A stretch of DNA of 64,000 bases from Polynucleobacter necessarius (GTDB lineage: Bacteria > Pseudomonadota > Gammaproteobacteria > Burkholderiales > Burkholderiaceae): the NCBI RefSeq assembly GCF_900095175.1, contig NZ_LT606946.1:1032058-1096057 (forward strand), written 5' to 3'. Numbering within the stretch: the first letter of the stretch is position 1; every line of letters begins with the position of its first letter. Shown in pieces: positions 8,812 through 15,889 of this stretch. Below the pieces are notes generated by a model. It did no database searches. It had not been told where the DNA came from and saw only the letters and a list, made by a program, of their open reading frames with translations. Made by a program: the position numbers and the translations under genes.

Positions 8812-9471
8812 ATGCCCCAAGCCATTATTTTCGATGTAGAAGCAACCGATAAGAACAATGCCGTCATTATTGAGGCCGCTTCTTTAGACGTCACCTCTAT
8901 CAATCCCCTCGCTGTTGGTAATCCTTGGGTGCAACGCTATAACCCAGGCAAGCCCATTAGCTTAGGCGCTTTAGCAACTCACCACATCATGGATGAGGAG
9001 CTAGTTAATTGTCCTGCAAGCAGCTCTTTTAGATTACCTGGTGGCACTAAATACATCATTGGTCATAGCGTTGATTTTGACTGGGAGGCCATTGGCAAGC
9101 CTGAAGTAAAACGTATTTGCACTCTTGCTCTTGCTCGTAGCCTTTGGCCTGACTTAAATAGCCATACGCAAAGCGCCCTGCTCTATTACTTTGAAAGATC
9201 GACTGCTAGAGAGCAATTGCGTGATGCACATAGCGCGCTAGCTGACGTATGGATCTGCTCTAAGATTCTTGGGCAGATTATTGAGAAGCTGAAGCCATCT
9301 TCTTTAGATGCTTTATGGGAAATGTCTGAGAAAGCTCGCATTCCAACTGTCATGCCTTTTGGCAAGCACAAAGGTGAGTTGATCAGCATGGTTCCATCTG
9401 ACTATAAGCAATGGATGCTACGCCAAGATAATGTATCGGAGTTCTTGCGCAAAGCTCTTGAAGCAAAATAA
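8812..9471 (+). CDS. DnaQ-like 3'-5' exonuclease (ExoX-like) with C-terminal DUF3820
   Basis: 219 residues. The DEDD exonuclease core shows FDVEAT (Exo I), HSVDFDWEAIG (Exo II) and DAHSALADVWI (Exo III, with the general-base His and Asp). The C-terminal PFGKHKGELISMVPSDYKQWML matches DUF3820, often fused to such exonucleases. It would degrade single-stranded DNA or RNA 3' ends during repair. It stands alone, 33 bases after the HEPN gene, and is followed by a strong hairpin. Confidence 0.82.
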   Translation: MPQAIIFDVEATDKNNAVIIEAASLDVTSINPLAVGNPWVQRYNPGKPISLGALATHHIMDEELVNCPASSSFRLPGGTKYIIGHSVDFDWEAIGKPEVKRICTLALARSLWPDLNSHTQSALLYYFERSTAREQLRDAHSALADVWICSKILGQIIEKLKPSSLDALWEMSEKARIPTVMPFGKHKGELISMVPSDYKQWMLRQDNVSEFLRKALEAK

Positions 9472-9515
9472 TTCCCTTTACTAGGGAATAAGGAATCCGT
9501 GATTTCCTTATTCCC
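9471..9515. terminator. Two overlapping hairpins between exonuclease and umuC region
   Basis: ATTCCCT-TTACT-AGGGAAT (9471-9489) and GGGAATAAGGAA-TCCGTGAT-TTCCTTATTCCC (9484-9515, 12-bp perfect stem) share the AGGGAAT arm and are mutually exclusive. They lie between convergent transcription units. Neither is followed by a long T run, so this may be a bidirectional terminator or an RNA-stability element. Confidence 0.55.
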
Positions 9516-9591
9516 CTTCTAGGCAGCTACTGCTTGTTCTGTTTTTTATTTACTTCTGTTTTACTTCTTCTTTACTTCTACTTCTCTTACC

Positions 9592-9723
9592 TTACTGATA
9601 CTTGCGGCTAAATACTTGAGTATTGCTACGCTCGTTGCGCTTTGTGCTTTTCAGTACTGCGCAGTAAGACAAGATCATGATGATTGCGAGAGTGATGCCG
9701 TTGAAGTTATTGAGTAGTTCCAT
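9592..9723 (-). CDS. Small membrane protein behind umuDC (43 residues)
   Basis: An ATG preceded by AAGGAGAAATTAA opens a frame reading MELLNNFNGITLAIIMILSY, then a basic tail ending FSRKYQ. The first 25 residues form one membrane helix and the rest is positively charged, so a cytoplasmic tail is likely. It follows umuC by 49 bases on the same strand and would share the LexA-controlled transcript. I do not recognise a family. The ideal ribosome site and clean topology favour a real gene. Confidence 0.55.
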   Translation of the reverse strand: MELLNNFNGITLAIIMILSYCAVLKSTKRNERSNTQVFSRKYQ

Positions 9724-9771
9724 TTAATTTCTCCTTATTTACTTTTACTTGCTGTTGACTTTGTTACTTGT

Positions 9772-11034
9772 TTATCGTGCTACGGGTAACTCATCCCACT
9801 GCGTGGTGTAATTTGGTGATCTGTTGCCCGATCTCATTTGCCAGTCTTGTTTAGTTCCAGATGCTGCGGTTTTGATCGCGGCATTACCAAAACGGGTGTT
9901 GATCGAGTCCATGGCTTTCATCAATCCAGCGGATTTACCCTTGACTTCCATGTCATCAAATAGTGATTGCTGCATCGTGGGTTTATCAGCCAGGAGATTG
10001 AGAATGACGCCTGCTTTCTTGTACTTAAAGCCGGTCTTATAGATTTGCTTTAAGCCTTTTAATGCGGCGCTTGTGAGCGTTAAGGTGTTATCACTAGGAT
10101 CACTCAGCACTACTGTGATGCTTTGATGGTGCTGTGGCTCAAAGGGTTTATGTGGGTTGGTTTGCACAAAGATAGTGAGCGCGCCCGTGACTGACTTTTG
10201 GCTTCTGAGTTTCTCGGCACCTCTGGCAGCATGGGTGGCTACAGACTCAGCCAACTCTTCCATTGAAGTTGCTGGCTTACCAAAACTTCTTGAAGAAATA
10301 ATCTGTTGTTTAGCTGGGGCCACTTCTTTGAGCTGCAAGCAAGATACACCACGCAGCTCATAGCAAATGCGCTCAATCACAACACCGAACTGTTGACGCA
10401 TGGCTTGTGGTGATACTTGCACCAGATCAAACACGCTGTTGATCTTGAGCTCTTTAAGTTTCTTGGCAGTCTTGCCACCAATACCCCACACCTCACCTAC
10501 CGCTGTCTCTGCCATCCATTGGTAAAGCGCTTCTTTGGACATGGAGCTGATGTCACATACGCCAGCAAACTGAGGATTCTTTTTAGCCAAGTGGTTGGCT
10601 AACTTAGCAAGAGTTTTGCTAGCGCCGATACCAACACATACAGGCAAGCCTGTAGTGTCTTTAACATCTTGCTTGATGATTTGGCCTAAGCTAGTTGGGT
10701 CAGCATATTGCTTGAGCACTGTCTCGATCTGCAGAAAGCTCTCATCAATGCTGTAGACCTCTAAATTGGGTGTGAACTTTCTTAAGACTTCTACCACCCT
10801 ACCGCTCATATCACTATACAAGGTGTAGTTGGAGGAATAAGCTTGAATGCCATGTTGCTTAGCTAGGTCTTTCATCTGAAACCAGGGTGTACCCATTTTC
10901 ACGCCCAGCGCTTTAACTTCAGCACTACGAGCTACGGCACAACCATCGTTATTTGATAGCACCACCATTGGCACATCTTCTAACTTGGGGGCAAATACAC
11001 GCTCGCAAGAGACGTAGAAGTTATTCACATCCAC
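9772..11034 (-). CDS. umuC: Translesion DNA polymerase V catalytic subunit UmuC
   Basis: Y-family polymerase. Catalytic residues are visible in [13 protein letters not shown], then [12 protein letters not shown] and YSIDESFLQ; the helix-hairpin-helix [12 protein letters not shown] and a little-finger domain follow. The GTG used here cuts off the first strand of the palm. In frame upstream lie 13 codons ending LFALV, beginning at ATA (11071-11073), with GGGAGGT five bases before it. The natural start therefore seems to have been that codon, either a rare AUA start or a mutated ATG. Downstream of umuD and within the LexA unit. Confidence 0.9.
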   Translation of the reverse strand: MDVNNFYVSCERVFAPKLEDVPMVVLSNNDGCAVARSAEVKALGVKMGTPWFQMKDLAKQHGIQAYSSNYTLYSDMSGRVVEVLRKFTPNLEVYSIDESFLQIETVLKQYADPTSLGQIIKQDVKDTTGLPVCVGIGASKTLAKLANHLAKKNPQFAGVCDISSMSKEALYQWMAETAVGEVWGIGGKTAKKLKELKINSVFDLVQVSPQAMRQQFGVVIERICYELRGVSCLQLKEVAPAKQQIISSRSFGKPATSMEELAESVATHAARGAEKLRSQKSVTGALTIFVQTNPHKPFEPQHHQSITVVLSDPSDNTLTLTSAALKGLKQIYKTGFKYKKAGVILNLLADKPTMQQSLFDDMEVKGKSAGLMKAMDSINTRFGNAAIKTAASGTKQDWQMRSGNRSPNYTTQWDELPVAR

Positions 11035-11109
11035 GAGTGCGAAGAGTTGATTGGTTTGGCCGGTTTGGTTTATGCGGACCTCCCGTTTCTACCGCTGGCG
11101 TGGCTGTAT

Positions 11110-11553
11110 TTACGCACCACCCCAAATTTGGAGTTCGCTGTTCTCATTAAAGGTAATCGGCTTGTAATTGGGGTTCTCTGGCTGAAGCTCTGTTTTGCCG
11201 CACAATTGATAGAGACGCTTGATGGTGTACTCGTCATCCACTACGGCAACCACGATGTCTTTATGTTTTGGCTTGAGGGCTTTATCGACCACCACCTTAT
11301 CGCCGTCACAAATACCCGCACCCATCATCGAATCACCCTTGACGGTGAACATGAATGTGGCTGGTTTGTTTTGGACTAAATAGTGGTTTAAATCGAGACC
11401 TTCCTCCGCATAATCCGCTGCTGGACTCGGAAATCCCGCTGAAATACGGTGACTCAGAAGCTTGAACTCATAGGCGCCATGAGCAGCTAAGGCCTGTGGG
11501 GCCTGGGTCAGAGTGCTTTCTGAGGAGCTTTGTGGAAGTGCGATAAGTGCCAT
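11110..11553 (-). CDS. umuD: UmuD, LexA-like autoprotease and polymerase V subunit
   Basis: 147 residues. The cleavage region reads SAGFPSPAADY, so Ala-Gly is cut; the nucleophile Ser lies in VKGDSMMGAGI and the Lys partner in DEYTIKRLYQ. After RecA-stimulated self-cleavage the dimer joins UmuC for translesion synthesis. It is first in the SOS operon, with a LexA box 12 bases before its ATG. No lesion seen. Confidence 0.93.
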   Translation of the reverse strand: MALIALPQSSSESTLTQAPQALAAHGAYEFKLLSHRISAGFPSPAADYAEEGLDLNHYLVQNKPATFMFTVKGDSMMGAGICDGDKVVVDKALKPKHKDIVVAVVDDEYTIKRLYQLCGKTELQPENPNYKPITFNENSELQIWGGA

Positions 11554-11564
11554 GGGTTCTAATA

Positions 11565-11584
11565 TACTGTATATCCATACAGTA
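11565..11584. promoter_or_regulatory. LexA (SOS) box of umuDC
   Basis: TACTGTATATCCATACAGTA matches the proteobacterial LexA consensus CTGT-N8-ACAG with perfectly symmetric outer bases. It lies immediately upstream of umuD and overlaps its likely promoter. Confidence 0.88.
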
Positions 11585-11732
11585 TTTCAATACCCGAGAC
11601 TTATTTCATATAAAAACTCTCATAGAAGGGCTCTTTTGTCGCTTTTACCCACAGGCACCCAACTGAGTACTAAAACAACTACCAGGCAAATGGCATCGTT
11701 ATTCCCTTAATTTTTGTAGCTATATAAATTCA

Positions 11733-11761
11733 TTGCTGATATGATTTAACGTAACTACAAT
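11733..11761 (+). promoter_or_regulatory. Probable promoter of the BrnT-BrnA gene
   Basis: TTGCTG and TACAAT stand 17 bases apart, close to sigma-70 consensus. The -10 ends 7 bases before the ATG at 11769 and there is no Shine-Dalgarno sequence, so the transcript would begin at or next to the start codon. Confidence 0.5.
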
Positions 11762-11768
11762 ATTTCCG

Positions 11769-12350
11769 ATGAAATTATCTTATGACTCGGCTAAAAATGA
11801 TTCAAATATTGCAAAACATGGTTTATCTCTCTCGGAGGCGAGACTGCTCGATTGGAATTCAGCCATTTGCTGGGTTGATGAAAGAAAAAATTATGGTGAG
11901 GAAAGGTGCATAGCACTAGCCCTCATAAAGCAACGCCTGTATTGCGTAGTTTATGTTGAACCAAAAATTGGTAAAAGAATTATTAGCCTAAGAAAAGCAA
12001 ATAACCGCGAGATGGGCTTGTATGAAAAAAAATTAATTAGACATAGCGCCGCAGAAGATGCCGCGATTACTAAAGCAGCGATGTCAGATCCAGATAACCT
12101 TCCACTTACTGATGAAGAGTGGGAGAAAATCAGACCCAGAATAGTTCGTGGTCGCGGCACGAAAGAACAGGTAACCTTAAGAATTGATAAAGATGTTTTA
12201 GATTTTTATAAATCCAAGGGTGATGGTTGGCAAACTTTTATCAATCAAGTATTAGGTGAAATTAAAAAGGAAGCCAAATCAATCGCCGTAGTTGAGAAGA
12301 AAATGAGTGCAGGTACTTTAATCTCAAGCAAATTAAAAATAGCCGCCTAA
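11769..12350 (+). CDS. BrnT toxin and BrnA antitoxin joined in one frame
   Basis: 193 residues made of two proteins that are normally separate. Residues 1-85 are BrnT, a RelE-fold RNase (DSAKNDSNIAKHGLSLSEA, GKRIISLRKANNREM). Residues about 88-193 are BrnA (RHSAAEDAAITKAAMSDPDN, then QVTLRIDKDVLDFY, the ribbon-helix-helix). The junction is an A8 run at 12025-12032. With nine A the frame would give BrnT ending YEKKIN-stop and a separate BrnA starting at ATG 12022 as MKKKLIRHS. So a one-base loss, or a slippage site, fuses them. A fused protein might be inactive or permanently neutralised. Confidence 0.82.
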   Translation: MKLSYDSAKNDSNIAKHGLSLSEARLLDWNSAICWVDERKNYGEERCIALALIKQRLYCVVYVEPKIGKRIISLRKANNREMGLYEKKLIRHSAAEDAAITKAAMSDPDNLPLTDEEWEKIRPRIVRGRGTKEQVTLRIDKDVLDFYKSKGDGWQTFINQVLGEIKKEAKSIAVVEKKMSAGTLISSKLKIAA

Positions 12351-12358
12351 GAACACCC

Positions 12359-15300
12359 TTAAATCACCTCTTTAATCTTGCCCTGAGCGGAAATTAAGAA
12401 CGCCTTATTAGGCTTGTCTTGACGAATCCTGCTGAGTTCTTCTTTATAGTTATTCAGTTGGGCTCGATACTTCTCATAAGCTACGCTGCCCTCCTCTGGA
12501 ATAGTGAGCTTGTAATCGAGGATGGCTAAGTGGTCATCAAACTCTACCAAGCGATCTATACGGTAGCTCTTGCCCTCCTTATCGGCGATGTCAATCTCAT
12601 TCCAAGCCTGTACCCACTGATTGTCCGTGAGGTAGGGCTTGAGTTTGGGCGCCCCCATAACAAGCTGCACGCGCTCCATGAGTTTTTGAGCATATCCTTG
12701 ATCAATGCTGAGCCAATTCATGAGCTCTTGCTCGCTTGGCATTAGGGCTGCTGTTTGGTTACCTGAATGCGGAGTTAAGAACTCTAGTAATTGATGGAAA
12801 TGCGTGCCCTCTTCCAGAATTTCTGGATCGGGTTGCTCTACCGCATGTGCCTGCTCTTTTGCTTTTTTAGCAATTGCTAATGCACCACTTTCAATATCGA
12901 TAATTATTTCTTGATGAGATTGCTTAGCTGCACCCCATGACAATTGGAAATGATTTATCTGGAATGGCTCGCTACCATTGGAATTCACCTTCTCCCGCTC
13001 TTGAGGTGGCAGTTCGCCTAACTGAGTAGCATCCAGAGTCTCCATACCTGCCGCAAGCGCTCTGCCATACCAAGATTTTTGACTAATGCCATCTTTAATA
13101 TGTGATTGCACGCCGCTAATCCATAAGCCTTGCTGTGCGCGAGTCATTGCAACGTATAGGACGTTCCAATTTTCATTCTGACTAACTTCATTCTCTTTTT
13201 CGTAGATTGCTGCACGCTTCTCCGTCAAAGACTTTGCGGTATACAGGGAAAGATGACTTGGGCTAGCCTCATCCGGAGACCAATCCATGAGTACGCCACG
13301 ATGCGGCGCCTTCCACTCTGTATGGTTGACATCGAGCATGATGACAAATGGTGCCTCTAGCCCCTTAGCCCCATGGATAGTCATGAGGCGCACGCGCTTG
13401 TGCTGATCCTCTTCAGACATCTCGCTATCGAGATCTACTTCACCAATATCATCATCAGCCTCAGCCTCTACATCGCCCTCATCCGGAGTCTCGTCATCAT
13501 CGCCCCGGCGCATGGCATTAATCTGCTCGATAAAGCGACTCAAACTCGGATAGCGACCACCGTCTTGATTTAAGGCGAGCTCCAAGAAAGCATCTAAATT
13601 AGCTAACACCTGAGCGCGCGCTAGATTTTGAGAGGCTACTGCATAACTCACTCGCAAATTACTCTCTTGATAAATGAGATCAAGCAGGTCATGTACAGGC
13701 AATACTTCTCCTAGACTTCTCCAGTGCTCTAAATAGCGCGCCGCCTTCTGAACTTCTGCTACAGAGCTGCTTTGCAAAGCATCCCACCAAGATGATTTAG
13801 TTTGACCTTGGCTTTCGCTTTGACTGTAACTATCGCCTACATGACTGCTGAGTTCCTGCATTTGCTGCTCGGTAAAGTTAAAGATGGGGCTACGTAGCAC
13901 TTGCGCCAGGGGTAAATCATGTCTTGGCGATACCAAGACCGTGAGTAAAGCAATTAAGTCATCGATCTCTAAAGTATTCAGGAGGCCACCCAAGCGAGAA
14001 CTGTCGTAAGCCAAGCCTGCTTCATGCAGCGCTCGCTCAAATTGCGACAAGTAGGCTCGGCGCTTGACGAGCAATGTAAAGTCACTAGCTCTTGCTGGGC
14101 GCCAATACTCTTTGCCATCTTTTTTATCAATCACTTGGCGTGTTGCCAGAATATGATGAATCAAACGGCTTACTTGTTGACCCTCCCAATAGCGCTGCTG
14201 TACGCCAACAGTGAGCCCCAAATCCTCAATGGGATTATCTAGAGCGCTACCAGTACGTTCAGCTTGATCCTGCTCTACACGCTCAATCAGCGGCAATAGC
14301 ATCGCCTCTCCCTTAGCAGCAAACTCCTGATCAGCAATACCCTCCAATGGCGCTTTCCAGTCAGTATCTTGTTTGGCAAATACATAGCTTGATGGAACTG
14401 CATCCGTTAAAAAGATATCGTTCACTGCATCATTAATTGCATGAGCATTTCTGCGGGTGGTGTTCTTCTCCAAATACTTTGCTTGCAGAGACGATTCCAA
14501 GAATTTTCTGGCGCTTGTAAATAGCCTTGGGTCGGCACGGCGGAAGCGATATATTGATTGCTTGGGATCTCCAACAATAAAGACGCTTGGACGAGAGCCA
14601 TCTTGTCCATACCCCTCCAACCAAGAACGCAAAATCTGCCATTGCAGTGGATTGGTATCCTGAAACTCATCAATCAGAATGTGGCTGTACTTGGCATCCA
14701 GCCTTGCTTGAAGATAAGCGGCATTATCTGGGTTAGCCATCAACTGACTCACACCAATCTCCAAATCATCGAAGTCGCGCACGCGCATTGATTCTTTTGC
14801 CTTTTGCATATGACCTAGCATTGCTTCGCTCATAGCAAACCAAGCAGCGTTGATTGCATAAGCATCTTGATCATTTTTCCAGAGGGACCATGCCTCATAT
14901 GCATCTACCCAAGCATTCCGAATGGAGGTGATCTGCGTCGGGTCGCCACCAGTCGCAGCCAGATGCTTCTGCATGGGCGCAGACATCGTCACAATATCTT
15001 TTAGCGGTGTCATGGCCTTAGTCAAGAAATAGCTTTGCCACTGATCCGCAATCTCCATTACCGAGCCACCAGCATCATAGTGGTTGATAACGGTTTGTAT
15101 AAATGGGGCATCCCCCTTTTGGGTGGGCGTGCCATTACTAAAGCAATCGAGCATCACCTGTAAATCTTCTTTTGTGCCAGGACGTCGCCAAAATTCTTCT
15201 AGCGGGTTTGGTAAAGATAGATTCGGCAAGCATTGCGCTAAAGCGTCGATCGGATTAATACCATTAGCCTTGCAAGAAGCCAAGAAGAATGTCCATGCAC

Positions 15301-15889
15301 CTCTTTGCTTAAAGAGGCTGTAATTACCCATCAAGAATTTATCGGTCTCAAAAGCACCAAACTCTTTGAGTAAAACGTCATAGTGTTTTTTAAGATCAGC
15401 AGGTAAATCCCCCCACCAATCTTGCATGCACTCTTCCTGCAAACGCTTAGCATCCTCACGAAGATTAAATCCAGGCTGAACTTCTGCGGAGATTGGCGCC
15501 GCTCCAAGCAGTTTGCCGAACCATCCGTGGAAGGTATCAATCACAATTGATTGGGGGCTCATTAATGCTTTGAGATAGAGCTTCCTTGCTTGCGGTAGTA
15601 ACTGCTTAGCCTGTGCATCATCCAATCCTCTGATCGTGAGCTCATGAATGAGTTGCTCATCCGTCATTTGAGAAAACTGCTCCAACAATCCGTAAAGGCG
15701 GTCGCGCATTTCTTGAGCGGCTTTACGGGTAAAGGTCAGCGCCAAGATCTCTTGAGGCTTAGCGCCAGCGAGCAATAGTCGCACCATGCGCGCAACCAAA
15801 AGCCAGGTCTTGCCACTGCCCGCACAAGCAGAAACAATCACCGAGTTACTTGGGTTGCAGGCTACGGCGTAATCAAACTTATCGCTCAC
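12359..15889 (-). CDS. addA: AddA/RecB-like helicase-nuclease subunit
   Basis: About 1176-residue UvrD/Rep-type helicase processing double-strand breaks. Walker A is SACAGSGKTWLL near the N-terminus; AKYSHILIDEFQDTNPLQWQ is Walker B; later come VGDPKQSIYRFRRAD and MTIHGAKGLEAPFV. The C-terminal PD-(D/E)XK nuclease shows EEGTHFHQLLEFL and YRIDRLVEFDDHLAILDYK. I take the GTG at 15887-15889, which overlaps the upstream TGA by four bases and has AAAGGGG seven bases before it; an ATG 18 bases earlier is possible. Intact. Confidence 0.88.
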   Translation of the reverse strand: MSDKFDYAVACNPSNSVIVSACAGSGKTWLLVARMVRLLLAGAKPQEILALTFTRKAAQEMRDRLYGLLEQFSQMTDEQLIHELTIRGLDDAQAKQLLPQARKLYLKALMSPQSIVIDTFHGWFGKLLGAAPISAEVQPGFNLREDAKRLQEECMQDWWGDLPADLKKHYDVLLKEFGAFETDKFLMGNYSLFKQRGAWTFFLASCKANGINPIDALAQCLPNLSLPNPLEEFWRRPGTKEDLQVMLDCFSNGTPTQKGDAPFIQTVINHYDAGGSVMEIADQWQSYFLTKAMTPLKDIVTMSAPMQKHLAATGGDPTQITSIRNAWVDAYEAWSLWKNDQDAYAINAAWFAMSEAMLGHMQKAKESMRVRDFDDLEIGVSQLMANPDNAAYLQARLDAKYSHILIDEFQDTNPLQWQILRSWLEGYGQDGSRPSVFIVGDPKQSIYRFRRADPRLFTSARKFLESSLQAKYLEKNTTRRNAHAINDAVNDIFLTDAVPSSYVFAKQDTDWKAPLEGIADQEFAAKGEAMLLPLIERVEQDQAERTGSALDNPIEDLGLTVGVQQRYWEGQQVSRLIHHILATRQVIDKKDGKEYWRPARASDFTLLVKRRAYLSQFERALHEAGLAYDSSRLGGLLNTLEIDDLIALLTVLVSPRHDLPLAQVLRSPIFNFTEQQMQELSSHVGDSYSQSESQGQTKSSWWDALQSSSVAEVQKAARYLEHWRSLGEVLPVHDLLDLIYQESNLRVSYAVASQNLARAQVLANLDAFLELALNQDGGRYPSLSRFIEQINAMRRGDDDETPDEGDVEAEADDDIGEVDLDSEMSEEDQHKRVRLMTIHGAKGLEAPFVIMLDVNHTEWKAPHRGVLMDWSPDEASPSHLSLYTAKSLTEKRAAIYEKENEVSQNENWNVLYVAMTRAQQGLWISGVQSHIKDGISQKSWYGRALAAGMETLDATQLGELPPQEREKVNSNGSEPFQINHFQLSWGAAKQSHQEIIIDIESGALAIAKKAKEQAHAVEQPDPEILEEGTHFHQLLEFLTPHSGNQTAALMPSEQELMNWLSIDQGYAQKLMERVQLVMGAPKLKPYLTDNQWVQAWNEIDIADKEGKSYRIDRLVEFDDHLAILDYKLTIPEEGSVAYEKYRAQLNNYKEELSRIRQDKPNKAFLISAQGKIKEVI

